Assembly: GCA_001414485.1 (NCBI GenBank) | Contig: LLEY01000051.1 | Coordinates: 1-64,000 of the forward strand | Length of the DNA: 64,000 bases | Direction: 5' to 3' | Origin: Calycina herbarum | Lineage: Eukaryota > Ascomycota > Leotiomycetes > Helotiales > Pezizellaceae | Shown here: in pieces, positions 1-10,402 of the stretch | How positions within the stretch are numbered: the first letter of the stretch is position 1 | Layout: each line of letters starts with the position of its first letter | Notes under the pieces: generated by a model | Told to the model about the DNA's origin: nothing | The model's input: the letters and a program-made list of their open reading frames with translations, nothing else | The model's database searches: none | Program-made: the position numbers and the translations under genes

Positions 1-270
1 CCCCCCCCCCCCCCCCAAAAAAAACAAGAAAGCAACGAAAAGATGCAGCGCTACAAATGCCTCAAAGCCCCCACCCCCCACACACAAATCAACAACACAG
101 CAAGAACCCCCATACCTCAAGAACAAATACCCAACCTAGAGGCCATCGCACTCTAACAATTCCCAGCAGTAACACCCAAAACAGCGCCCCAAGGTAAAGT
201 TATTTTATTATATATAATTAGAATTAATGAAAGCTTTAGCTAAAGCGCTAGAGTTAAGTATAAAGTAGGC
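1..270. other. Gene-free left edge, C/A-rich then AT-rich
   Basis: The window opens with 16 C followed by 8 A. The plus strand is C/A-rich and G-poor to about position 190, then turns AT-rich (about 190-270). I see no telomere repeat (CCCTAA) and no credible gene. The AT-rich part adjoins the gag remnant and is probably decayed repeat sequence. The poly-C run could be a sequencing or assembly edge artefact. Confidence 0.4.
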
Positions 271-409
271 AGTGGAGGGTTTTGTATTATTAGTACTAAC
301 TAATTTACAAGGAACCTCCATTACACTCTCTTTCTGCCTTTCCTCCAGCGACGACAACATCAAAGCTTTCTTCCGATTTCTGCGTCTCTGGGGTGACTAT
401 CGACAGAGA

Positions 410-1669
410 CTAGGCTTTTCCCTCAACCTTGTCCGTATTCTTTCCCTTCTCACGCTCTTCGTTCCGGCGGCGGGCTTCCTTGAATTTGGCACAACCTGGA
501 AGACTATGTGTCTTATCATCGCAGTAGTAACAGAGATTATGCTCCATATGGAACTTCTTACGAGCAGCCTTCAACTCAGGAGTCTTGGCCCAGGTCTTGT
601 CTTCGACATCCTTCCAAGTCCAGACGTATTTTCCTCCAACTTTCAAGGCATCGAGGTCCATTACATCAGGGTCGGGGAGTGAAGCGGTCGAAGCTGGGGT
701 AATTGGAGTAGCAGTGAAAGAGCTAGAGTTGTTCTTGAGGTACTGAGCACCGTAAACAGCTCGGTTAATATTGTCTTTTTCTCGGATTAGGTCAGCCAAG
801 GCATTAAGTTCGATGGCCGAGGTGTAGCGAGGGTCTAAGAGGATACGGTCTCGAATAGAGGGGTGGATAGCAAGGACGAGTCTCTGGGTGCAATCAAATC
901 CAGTAGATTTGGCAGCAGTAGCTAATGATAAGTAGGAGGAGAGGAATTCGGAGGCTGGTCGATAGCCTTGTTTCTCCTTTTGGAGTTTGGCAAAAGCTTC
1001 CTCACGGCTAAACTTATTACCAAACGTATTGCGAAGGATGTCTAACATGCTTTCTACTGAATCTATCGTAGTGAATTCGCCGGCGTCGTTAAGGTGGGGG
1101 TCGATATGCTTACGTGCCTCTCCCTCTAGAGTTGACAAGACATAAGTCATTTGCTCTAACTCAGTAGGAAACCAGTCAGAGTTGGCACGAAGCTTAACTT
1201 TAAGATCAATAATATATGATCGTAGCTCAGTAGCGGATCGGCGGACGCCGCCAAACTTGGCTGGGTCAGCGTGGGGGGCGGATCGGATAAGTGGAGCAGG
1301 GGGGTTTTGGTGAATCCGAAGTTGCTCGATTTGGTTTTGTAACTCCTCGATTTGAAGGTTACTTGCAGCTTGGAGGTGCTGGAGGCGTTGGATCTCATCA
1401 TTGAGAGTCGTAATGCGGTTGTTGAACTCAGCGGCTTGTCGGTTATGCTCGTTGGCGTTTCATAGGGCATCTGCTTCAATAGATTGTTGAGCTTGCTCAG
1501 CGATATGCTGTGCTTGCTTCGCAGTGTCTTTATCGATAGCAGTCTGGTTATAGAGCGAGAGTAGGTCTCGTAAGCCTTGCTGGAAGGTGTCGTCGTTTTC
1601 AGTAATGAAAGTTCCAAGCGTACCATTATTAATAGCAGCTTGGGGTTCTTGGACAGTGAATTCGGGCAT
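410..1669 (-). pseudogene. LTR-retrotransposon Gag, broken by an in-frame stop
   Basis: A continuous minus-strand frame runs from an ATG at 1669 to a stop at 410, about 419 codons, interrupted once by TGA at 1462-1460 (after residues ADAL). After that stop the same frame resumes with a Gln/Glu/Leu-rich coiled-coil-like stretch. It then reads through a Gag capsid-like region (SDWFPTELEQMTYVLSTLEG) and ends in a zinc knuckle of the form CX2CX4HX4C (CYYCDDKTHSLPGC, near codon 390). This layout is that of Gag in Ty3/gypsy-like fungal elements, which package the element RNA in virus-like particles. No protease, reverse transcriptase or integrase is visible to the left, so the element is truncated. 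The stop is compatible with a CGA-to-TGA transition. The family assignment is inference from layout; a Ty1/copia origin is not excluded. Confidence 0.75.
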
Positions 1670-1779
1670 GATAAACTCGGGGCAAGGGCAATAGGCAATA
1701 GCGGGGGCAAAGGTATTTCAAGGGCGATGGGTACAGCGACGATGTGTACGCTGTACAAGTGAAAAGACGGCGAACAATA

Positions 1780-1924
1780 TGTTATGGTGGGGATCAAAGA
1801 ATAGATTGTTCGTAAGGAGAGAAGAGAGAGGCTCTTCGTACTCCTTGGCTATTTATGTATCTATGGAAGGATACATCCGCAATCTCGCTTAGCGAGCCTA
1901 TTCACTAAATCAAAAACTCTTACA
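1780..1924 (-). repeat. Putative 5' LTR of the gag-bearing element
   Basis: Upstream of gag on the minus strand, a roughly 145-bp stretch can be delimited by TGTAAG... (at 1924) and ...ATAACA (at 1780), the TG...CA ends expected of an LTR. It holds a TATA-like ATACATAAATAGCC near 1861-1848 and a short palindrome, CTCGCTAAGCGAG. Only one copy is present, so the boundaries and the LTR identity are inferred, not proven. Confidence 0.35.
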
Positions 1925-2321
1925 GGCATGGCCAGGGGTATTCGTGATCTTATCGCCTTTGTCGGTGATTCCCCAAATGGTGACGGCTTTCTTGTCGAGT
2001 TGTCCTTTGATGGGATTTGCATCTGTCCCGGAGGTCCAGTCGGATGGATTTGTCTTTGGGACCGGGATTGGAGGGGATGCATTCATCGTCTTGTTTCTTT
2101 CCGAGTACCGCGTTGTTGTAGTCTTTGTAGCAGAAGAGTCTGTCGCTGCTTCCACTGGCGGAGGGGTCTTTGGCGTTGTTCATGTATTTGTTGCACTTGA
2201 CGAGGAAGATGGCTTCGTCGGCTCGAACAGCCTCTTGTCGTGCCTCGAGTTCTGGGATTACTGCTGCGAGTGCCAGAGGGGAAAGAGCAAGGAAAAGGGT
2301 TGCGAGGTCGGTGAGATGCAT
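1910..2321 (-). pseudogene. Small secreted protein, frameshifted and possibly LTR-truncated
   Basis: The ATG at 2321 opens a typical fungal secretory signal peptide (MHLTDLATLFLALSPLALAA), followed by a short acidic cysteine-containing mature region (motifs KCNKYMNN, LFCYKDYNN, DDECIPSNP). In this frame the protein ends at 1950 after 123 residues. Its last 30 or so residues are Arg/His-rich and poor in codon bias. One frame over, a well-biased stretch (NPSDWTSGTDAN ... KAVTIWGITDKG) runs to a stop at 1910. The simplest reading is a one-base indel near 2070-2040. No clean GT-AG intron joins the frames. The last five codons of the second frame (CKSF and the stop) lie inside the putative LTR, so the original C-terminus may be lost. 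A TATA-like TATATATA lies at about 2465-2457. Function unknown. Confidence 0.5.
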
Positions 2322-3316
2322 TGCTGCTGAGTTGTAAAATGAAAATAACGATTGTTGGGGGGTGATTATAGACTTGAATGTCCGAAATAAGGAGAAGAAG
2401 GAGATGGAACAAGAAGAAACTGTTGCCGCTGCCAACACCAAGAAGAGGTACATGCCATATATATATCATTGTCAAGAGAATCTAGAACACTTTCAAGAAC
2501 TCTCAAGACTAGGAGGACCAGCAGTGGGAAATCTCCCTGGCCTCGGCATGAGGCGACACAAGATTTGAGACGTTGCAATACGAAGAGCATCGCTGCAGGA
2601 TTGCAGTAGTTGAAAAATCTCATCGGCGACCTCAACAATGTCGAAGCAAGATACAACGGATTTGCCGTTAATTCGAGACTTGGCATATGAGCTTGATGAA
2701 GTTTCAGGAACAAAGGACTTTCCATTTAAAGATGGATATGCGGGGAGGAGCAGGCAGCTATACAGCTGTATTCCATTAGACGAAAAGTAATTATGCTTAC
2801 ATTTTCAGCACGCGAAGAGAAGCCTTAGCAACGGTATTGTTCGATCGTTGTATTGCTGGCAATTACCCAACATCGATGGAAGTACACCGCCGGCTTCGAG
2901 AAGCATATCGAATCATTGTCAAAATACAAAGTAAATCTCTTGGCGAATAAGATTCAGCCAGCGTAAAGTGCCACGTCTCAGGCTGTGCGCCTCAAAAAGC
3001 GACAAGCGAACAGCAGTTTCAACACCCCTTGTCAGAAATATGAAGTTTGTTCGCATGAGAGGGCATGGGGTAAAGCCCGCTTACAGCACAGGTCGCCGAA
3101 CGCACGTGTATATGGATAGAGCCGTAGTCTTCAGATGACTCGGAACACCTTTTGGAAAAGAGGCAATCGAATCCTAGCGATTCATGAATATACTCTCCTG
3201 ATGTGTTGCAACCAAGAACGAGTAGCGCCTGCAAGAAGCACAAAGAAATAAAGAGCAGAAGCGTACCACGTCTTGTTTCAAACAAAATTTAATTCTTTCA
3301 ATTTTGGTACTCGTAT
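2322..3316. other. Intergenic, one tiny unsupported ORF
   Basis: There is no convincing gene. A plus-strand ATG in a good context (CAACAATG) at 2638 opens a 50-codon frame that stops at 2790. It has no recognisable feature and could be chance. A minus-strand frame at 3019-3285 looks signal-peptide-like but begins with TTG, so it is not supported. Confidence 0.35.
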
Positions 3317-4757
3317 TCAAACTTTTGTAGTAATCTTCCAACCAGCCTTTTTAACTCTCGAGGCGAATATGAATATCGCACCTATCGCATTACAAGATCC
3401 ACAAAAGGCCGCTGGGCCAATCCATCCTTTCTTCACCAACAACCCAGCAACAGGATTTCCAATCAAAGCACCAAAAGCTCCAAATACATAACTCATCCCC
3501 ATATGAGTTCCAACGAGACTCATATCTGGCGATAGAGTTGCCAATGCCGGTCCTGTGACAGAAACAAAAGTGCCACTGAAAAAACCGTAGAATATACAAA
3601 ATAGAATGAGCGCAGGCAAGCTTTGGATGGAAGTCCAGGAAAAGGATATAATCGAGCAAAAGAGAACAAATGGAGCGATGATATTTATGGGGCCCGTTTT
3701 GTCTGCGAAGAAATTTGGTATGAGACGACCGAAGAATGATGCTGCGTTCAGGATTGAGAGGACGTAGAAGGCGAGATCTTCGCTTGCGATTCCTTGTGAG
3801 GAGGCGTAGGTCGAGATGTAGTAGAAAGGGATATACATTCCCATGAATCCAAAGAATTCTCCAATCGAGAATAGAGTCCAAGGGACATTTTTAAATACTT
3901 TCATATCGATCAAGGGCCTTCGTGTGGAGGGAAAGACTTTTGCACGCATTACTAACACAGGAACCATCAAGGTAGCAAACATGATGAATGCCATGACTCG
4001 AGTCGTCCAGGCGAAACCTATGCGGGGTTGAAGTTGGTGGAATACAATAGGGTATATTACACCACCTGTAAACAATGTTAGGGCGTGGTGCTTTTGAGGG
4101 TAGAATGTTACCTACCAACAGAACTACCCGTGGCAGCTATCCCAGTCGCAAAAGCAACTCGATTATTGAAGTATTGTGGCATGACAGCTACACTCGGCAG
4201 CATGAGACAACCTGCTCCAGCTCCAACCAGAAACCCCTGCGCCAGAATGAACTGATAGTACTCTTTGCAAAGACTTGTCATGAACATTCCCAGAACGCAG
4301 CAGAATGATCCCACCCAAACTAAGCCTCGCATGTACCCAGCATCGTATATAGGGCCCGTCACAATTCCACCGACGAAAAGAAGCAGAAAGTTTTGTATAG
4401 ATCCGATCCAGGATATTCGAGAAGAGGTTTCGGCTTGCAGAATGCCGGTCTCGTAATAGGTTTGGAATGCGCCGAACGTATTTGCTATGCCCCTGCAGAA
4501 TATATTAGTACCACTTTAGAGGTGCAAAGACTATAGGCAACTTACCAAGAATTAAACATTAAGAAAAAGGCACCTAAAACCTGCAGACAAGCAGTAATCG
4601 TCTCCTCGCGGGTCCTGGGGGTAAAAGTGGCGGTCGTTGCATCATTTATATCCCCAGCAATTTGTCCCTTCTCCAAGAAATCGGTGTCGTCCTCAGAGCC
4701 TCCATTTTGGGCAACGGGTTGCCCCATATCAATAGAGGATTGGCTTGGAGAAGGCAT
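3317..4757 (-). CDS. Monocarboxylate-transporter-like MFS permease
   Basis: Three exons (4757-4546, 4492-4116, 4065-3317) give 445 residues, the usual length for fungal MCT-like carriers. The acidic, Ser-rich cytosolic N-terminus (about 60 residues) leads into TM1 with the conserved FNSWGIANTFGAFQTYYE, where intron 1 (donor GTAAG, acceptor CTGCAG) splits the Trp codon. Later helices include FLVGAGAGCLMLPSVAV and PFYYISTYASSQGIASEDLAFYVL. Members of this plasma-membrane or organelle family move monocarboxylates or related small organic acids by proton coupling; the yeast Mch proteins show that the substrate cannot be read from sequence. The intron 2 donor is GTAGGT, chosen because it alone keeps the frame. 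No neighbour suggests a pathway. The family is confident, the substrate unknown. Confidence 0.88.
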
Positions 4758-5707
4758 TCCAAAAAGTAGGGTGTATACTTTTTGGTTGCTGTTCTGCTGG
4801 GAGGCGGCCAGAGATATTCACCTAGAAAGAGCGGGTCTTCTTCCTAGTACTGACGCGACGGTATGTCACCGGCAGTCAATTTCGTGTTCGGTCTTTGTGG
4901 GTCAAATCGTTCTTGCGCGCAAAAGCTCCGAGACAGAGCGCCATCAATATAGGACTTGTCGCCATTATTGAAGAGTGGGAGGCAAAGCGATGTTTATAAG
5001 CCATAAGATAAATGCTTCTGCAAACGGGAACAGGAGTGCGGCTCATACCCCCCTACGAGATTTGCAAGACCAATCATGGTAATTTGGTAATATAATATAT
5101 GCAGAGCGGAAGTAGACAGGCGCGTTTTCGTAAAGGGTATCCGGCGTGAGTCAAATGGACTCGTGGAGTCGATCGAAGGGCGTTTTCGCAAGAACGCTTC
5201 CGGGATATCGGTCACATGACCTCGAGATTTTTGACAAATTGGATTGGGAACGAAAAGAGAAAAGACAACATCAGTGATGAAATATGTAGGACCTGTTGAT
5301 TAAGACACGTGAAATGAAGATCAGGGGACGGAAGAGGTCTCGCTTGTTTATGAAAGAGGAAAGGGGGGGGTGAGCGAATGAAAAGTCGACCTTGCCTCGG
5401 GCTTTGGATGCAATGAGAGGCCAATTCACTCGAAATGGCCTCTATGAATAACTTCATTTCTCGAATCACAATGCCAACTTATGATTCACTAGCTTATGCC
5501 TCAAGTTGCGCAGCCACAATTCTCATAACAAAATGGTGAATGGAAATCCTGGAACCCACCTATTCCTTGCCACCCACCACGTCACTGCCAGACATGCCAC
5601 TACAACAACAAAAACACACATAAATCACCAGAACAACAGCCTCGCCAAAATTCCTACAAAATCCCTATCCTCATCCTCAACACTACGCAAAAAACAAAAC
5701 CAAAACT
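4758..5707. other. Intergenic between divergent genes
   Basis: This spacer separates the minus-strand carrier from the plus-strand gene at 5708. It must hold both 5' regions. A C/A-rich leader precedes 5708. I see no other gene or repeat. Confidence 0.4.
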
Positions 5708-6199
5708 ATGTCAGGCCACCAAAAAAAACTCACCATGAAAGACCTCACCACATCCTCGCGCCAAGTTTTCCGTGACCTCCGTGACCTCCAAAAAACAGGT
5801 CTCACCCTGCCCGACATCATTTACAACTACCGCATCGAAGACGGTCGACTCGTCAGAAAGCGATATCGTGAGGGCAGCCAATCGGGCAGCGATAGAGAGG
5901 ATTCCGAGGATGAGAGAGAATTAAATGCTAGTAAGGCGAAGGCCAAGGCTGATGCTGATGCTGATGCCGCTGCTGCTGCGAAGGATACGGATGTCAAGGT
6001 GTGGAGGAGGATCTCGAAGAGAGTTGATCCTGGGAAGAGGAGAGATGGGAGGGGGAGTGAGAGAATGCAGGGTGAGGGAAGGGAGGGAAGGGAGCTTGAT
6101 GATATGGTTGGAGTGGGACAGGTTGGACAGCAGAGTGAGGGGGTGGTTACTGGTGTCAAGAGGAAACCCGTTGGTATTGCCAAGACTGAAGAGGAATGA
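5708..6199 (+). CDS. Hypothetical low-complexity charged protein (163 aa)
   Basis: A single exon starts in a plausible leader (AAAACTATGTCA) and ends with TGA at 6199. The first 55 residues look folded and conserved in style (FRDLRDLQKTGLTLPDIIYN followed by YRIEDGRLVRKRY). The rest is disordered: an acidic Ser/Asp/Glu patch, an Ala/Lys/Asp run (AKAKADADADAAAAA), then Arg/Gly/Glu-rich sequence with a basic VKRKP patch. There is no signal peptide or membrane segment, so a cytosolic or nuclear protein is likely. I do not recognise the family. Strong codon bias in the N-terminal half favours a real gene; the tail could vary freely. Confidence 0.6.
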   Translation: MSGHQKKLTMKDLTTSSRQVFRDLRDLQKTGLTLPDIIYNYRIEDGRLVRKRYREGSQSGSDREDSEDERELNASKAKAKADADADAAAAAKDTDVKVWRRISKRVDPGKRRDGRGSERMQGEGREGRELDDMVGVGQVGQQSEGVVTGVKRKPVGIAKTEEE

Positions 6200-7240
6200 T
6201 GGGTGTGACGAGGCTGATGAACGAGGGCTAATGACTGAGAAGCTGTGTTCTGGTGGGCGTTTGATACCAATTTGAATCTTACATTAATCCAATCCAAGTG
6301 GTTATTCCAGGACTTGCCCGATCAACCGGTCACTGCGTCAGTAAGTGTTCTGTATCCCAATTTGCATCCTGTTTTTTAGTGCATTGAATGAGCAGCGTTG
6401 AGTATAGTATTTGCGTATTGCTCTACTCTACTCTACTTCACTCTACTTTACGCTACTCATCATTGAGTTGCTCAAGAGTAACTTACTACAAATACTTAGA
6501 TACGGACTGAGTATCGGACTACGGCCCGATCACTCCGGAGTACGATCGGAGTACTGAAAAATATACCCCCTTTTCTATACTCGTACTCGAAGGACCAAAA
6601 TCCAGTACACTACTTTCGAGTCACTCAGAGTAATTGATTACTTGAGTCGTTGGGTAGTTGAATAGTTCGTGAATACACTGCTCTTGGGTCTCCTGATTGT
6701 CCTTTGTTCCTCTCGTTCGCTTGTTTAATTGTTTACCTATATTTCCTTTGTACATAATAAATTGTTCCTTGGCACTATTATCGTCTTTGCAAGGATTTCC
6801 ATGTGTGTACTAGCGCGAAATTTTTAGATATTATATGGCTGAAGAGTAATTTGTTTTGTTCTCCCCCCATTAGCTTGTTCGGGAGGATGTCTATTAGGGG
6901 AGGGGTCCAATTGATGATTTCGATTCCGACGTCGTTACTTTGCTGTTGGAGAGACTCGGCGTTATTATTGACTTCTTCGATAATTTTTTCTTGTTCTCTT
7001 GTTGCGCCCAACACTCAACGACTGCATCAACCTGTTCCGTTGAGCGTTGTTGGTATAATTGAGATAGGAACTTGCCGGTCATCTACTGCCGATTCATTTT
7101 CTAACTGTTTTCTCGTTTTTCTCCATGTTTATTTTTATGTTTTCTAATTAAACAGGCCGCATTTCTGGGACTCCGAGGAGCATAAAAAGATCTACTTTCA
7201 CTTTTTCGAGATTCTTTTTTTATTCGTCACAACTATCAAT
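6200..7240. other. TACTC/GAGTA-rich spacer and a possible coding remnant
   Basis: Positions about 6395-6660 are crowded with TACTC and its complement GAGTA (for example CTCTACTCTACTCTACTTCA near 6421) and contain a small dyad around CTCCGGAGTACGATCGGAGT. On the minus strand, 7082-6778, two overlapping frames (one with a coiled-coil-like REQEKIIEEVNNNAESLQQQ) look like pieces of one decayed or spliced small gene, but no full model closes. This is low-confidence material. Confidence 0.3.
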
Positions 7241-7864
7241 ATGTCAACCCCAAAGCGGAACCCGAGCTGGTACAGAGCGGCTTGGCACCGTGGCTTCGTT
7301 GTCGTCAAAAACGAGACGAACCCACCTCCAGCCGCCGACAGTAAGACCTACCCCGTCATCGACGACCCAAACATTCCTATTACATCCGATCTTCTGCAGG
7401 AAGCACAGTATAAGCTAGGCGACGCCGGTTTGAGCCGCATGGCACTAGTCAATAGCAAGCCACGAGACGTTGTCCGCGCAGCTCGGACATACGAAAGATT
7501 TCTCGCCGCCCAGCGTATCTCATATTCCTTGGGTCAATTAAATACCGAGGATCCAGAGGCTGAGAAGGAATATGAGGAGGCGACTGCGGCTTGGAAATGG
7601 ATTTCTTTCAAGCTGACAAATCCCGATGAGGCTGCTGATACGGTGGTGGAGCATGAGTTCAACGATGAGTGGGAGAATCTGGGTGAGATTTCTAGGAGTT
7701 TGCCTTCTACTCTTGTGGGTCCTTCTACTCCGACCCAGACGACTGCTTCTACATCTGTTACTAGCACTGCGAGGTCTGTGGGACGATATGCGGCGGACTT
7801 TGGGAGTATTGTTAGTCGCGTGATTAGGAGACAGAGGGAGCGTAATAGAGTCATGGGAAGATGA
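7241..7864 (+). CDS. Hypothetical protein (207 aa)
   Basis: An intronless frame from ATG (context TCAATATGTCAACC) to TGA at 7864. The N-terminus is basic and aromatic (KRNPSWYRAAWHRGFVVVKN). The middle is helical and acidic (DPEAEKEYEEATAAWKWISF), followed by a Ser/Thr/Pro-rich linker. The end is basic (IRRQRERNRVMGR), possibly a nuclear-targeting patch. There is no signal peptide or membrane helix. The C-rich third codon positions in the first two thirds support coding. I do not recognise a domain. A TC-rich leader with TTTTTTATTC precedes the start. Confidence 0.62.
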   Translation: MSTPKRNPSWYRAAWHRGFVVVKNETNPPPAADSKTYPVIDDPNIPITSDLLQEAQYKLGDAGLSRMALVNSKPRDVVRAARTYERFLAAQRISYSLGQLNTEDPEAEKEYEEATAAWKWISFKLTNPDEAADTVVEHEFNDEWENLGEISRSLPSTLVGPSTPTQTTASTSVTSTARSVGRYAADFGSIVSRVIRRQRERNRVMGR

Positions 7865-9146
7865 TGAGTAAATTGCTAACTTTCCTTGTATTTTATTCTT
7901 TGTTTTGCTCTTGATTTTAATTTTTACTCGCTGTTGTTCTTGAAATTGCCATAACCCACAACCAAACCCCAACCAATAAACACAGTTCCCTACTATATAT
8001 CATATCTAGTCCTCCCTAAACAACGTGATTGCCTTGAACCAATTTTTCAATAAGTCTGAGCCCTCTCATTTGAAAGAACAGCAAAGGCTCAATTTTCATA
8101 AATCCTTTTGACTCCAATCCCCCGTGAGATTTCTCGTCTTCCAGTATTAAAATCCTGCACTTTTTTCTCCGAGTTTGTATCATCCTCGTATCCACCTCCC
8201 AATCAATCGTGTTGCATTCTTTACGGAGCATGGAGCTTAGATCATTCTTGATATGGAGTGCGTACCGAAAACGTAACCAACGGCATTTCCCGGCACACAC
8301 ACTTGATTACTTACGACCTCACGTATGCTTTAAAATACTATTCCTTCGTGATTAACTAGTATGTCTTCTGTGTAACCAAAATGTAAGTTTTCCCGACTGG
8401 TGGCTGTGAAGAAATTAATTATGTGTCAGGGTTGGTGGGATGTCGGAGTTGGTGAGACCCGCCTTGCGTACCCAAAAACAGAGTTAACTCAAAACTAAAT
8501 TAAATCTCTGTTTGGCTCAATTAGTATTCTACTTCTATCTAATTTTCCTCATCTCAAGATACATGGAAACTATAAAGCCGACAAGTAGGTGCGTGTTCGC
8601 TATATACTTAACAATCACCTTGTTTTAGCGGCTTCCGTCCAAAAATGAATCTAGCTCTGCGAGTTAGCAAAGAGTAATCATACAGAGTAGGTATTGACAT
8701 GTCTATCATTAAATTAAAATCGTAAACATAAGATCATCTCGGGAAATGAATACTGTCGTGGCAGTTATACCTCTTTTGTTGCATGGGCTGCTGACAACCG
8801 GTGACCAAGGTAGCAAAGTGAGGGTAACACGAAGGCACTAAATATAGTATGCTCGTCAAGGGGTTGATATTTGGGGGCACCGTGGCTTTTAAATTTGCCT
8901 AGGAAGTCCTTGTCTGGCCCAATCATCTCGCGTAATTGCAGACCGAGTTTGGGTGTACAGTTTCAAGTGATTCTATCTGCCTTGGAGGATATCTTATGGC
9001 GGATTTTTTCCTAGACCGAGCGACATATTTTAGTTCATAGGCTTCCCACTTGGCTTCCTCGTCTTTTTCTTTTTCTATGTTACCAAATACTAACATAGAA
9101 TTCCAATCAGATCGGCTAAAAAAGATAAACACAACGTGCTTCTACC
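7865..9146. other. Intergenic, no gene seen
   Basis: This is AT-rich unique sequence without ATG-initiated frames of note on either strand. It contains the 3' end of the preceding gene and the promoter of the gene at 9147. Confidence 0.4.
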
Positions 9147-10032
9147 ATGAGCAATCCGACCACTTGTTGGTTCCCCGACGGCTTGACAACTGCGAGATCC
9201 CCTAACGCTGCTTCATTTGTACCTTGCGATCCTTCCGCTTCTCAGAGTGCGTGCTGTTCGGCGGGTGAGACGTGTCTTGGAAATTCTCTCTGTCTCAGTG
9301 ATCTTGGTGCAGTTTATCGAGGAGGCTGCACCGATCGAACCTTCAAGGACAAGGCATGTCCAATTTACTGTATAGATAAGACTGGAAAAAACGCGGGTAT
9401 GTTTCAATACATGAGGAAGAAGAATACAGGAAAAAGCTAATGCAAATGCATCTAAAGGTCCGCAAGCAGCTGTTAGTTTGATTAAACCATGCTCTGCGGG
9501 TGTTGGCAGTATAGCATGGGTTTGCACGTTTGATGCGGATTGTTCTGATACGACTTCGATTTTCCCCATGAATACTGGTCCACCAGCTTTTATTAAGATC
9601 ACTGGGAATGGCACAACTGCGTCGATAGACCCACCTTCCTCAGCATCCTCTTCTACCAAGACCACATCATCGCCGATCTCAACACTGTCTTCAACAACGA
9701 TCTCTTCACTGTCTTCAACAACAATCTCTCCACTCACCACACCGACAATTTCCCCGGTAGCTACACATGAATCGCCAACTTGTTCCTCAAGGAATGCCGG
9801 CACAGTCGGAGCAGCAATAGGTGTACCTCTTGGTGTGCTGTTATTCCTCATGTCACTACTTTTTCTTTGGGAGCGGAGGAAGAGGAAATCCCAGTATATG
9901 CAAACCGACACGTGGAGGAGCACAGCGGAGAAACAGACGATGAGTTTAAAGACCTTTCGGGGTTCTCAACAAAATCAGTTAGCTGAAGTCCCGGGTGGAT
10001 ACTCGGGAAATGAGTTAGAAATCAGGAGCTAA
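9147..10032 (+). CDS. Cysteine-rich single-pass membrane protein with Ser/Thr stalk
   Basis: Two exons (9147-9396, 9458-10032; donor GTATGT, branch GCTAATG, acceptor CTAAAG) give 274 residues. Residues 1-120 form a cysteine-rich ectodomain (CWFPDGLTTA, CCSAGETCLGNSLCL, CPIYCIDKTGKNAG). It resembles the N-terminal region of many fungal sensor-like surface proteins. A Ser/Thr/Pro stalk follows (about 150-210), likely O-mannosylated. One transmembrane helix follows (AGTVGAAIGVPLGVLLFLMS) with an immediate RRKRK stop-transfer and a cytosolic tail of about 55 residues. The predicted topology is N-out. Oddly, no signal peptide precedes the cysteine domain: it begins at residue 1, and an in-frame stop lies 21-30 bases upstream. 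Either an upstream exon was missed or the helix acts as a signal anchor. Its ligand is unknown. Confidence 0.75.
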
Positions 10033-10402
10033 ACCGTACTGCACAGAGCAGGAATGAGTTGGCTTGAAGTTGTATCATGGAACTACTGTTTTGAATACAC
10101 GGTGATTGTGGCCTAAGTTAGAAAAGTCGTAAATGTAAGTAATATTTAGATTTCATGGACCGGATCATAATAAACATGATTCCTGAGTACATGTCTTAAA
10201 ATTTGCTTCAAACATACGTCTTTAACTTATGTTGATTTCTATCTCACTCTCTAACTGATTTCCCCAGCTTCCTAACTTTCTTCTGCTCCACTAAAAAATC
10301 TCAAAGAGAACAAATACATTCATGATTTCAAGAACCCACAATAACGACATACCCGGATGGCAGAAACCAAGAATACGAGATTATATACCTCATTGACCAA
10401 TT
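10033..10402. other. Short 3'-3' spacer
   Basis: AT-rich spacer between convergent genes. It must contain both polyadenylation regions; AATAAA-like stretches occur (for example CATAATAAACATG near 10166). No gene seen. Confidence 0.4.

Noticed and set aside
1..30. Possible chromosome end at the poly-C run
   Set aside because: Fungal telomeres are normally TTAGGG/CCCTAA repeats, which are absent; a homopolymer alone is not evidence.
3019..3285. Minus-strand 88-codon frame that looks like a cysteine-rich secreted protein
   Set aside because: It begins with TTG, has no ATG in front of the hydrophobic part, no splice support and no family resemblance. Unlike the case at 13355, nothing downstream continues it.
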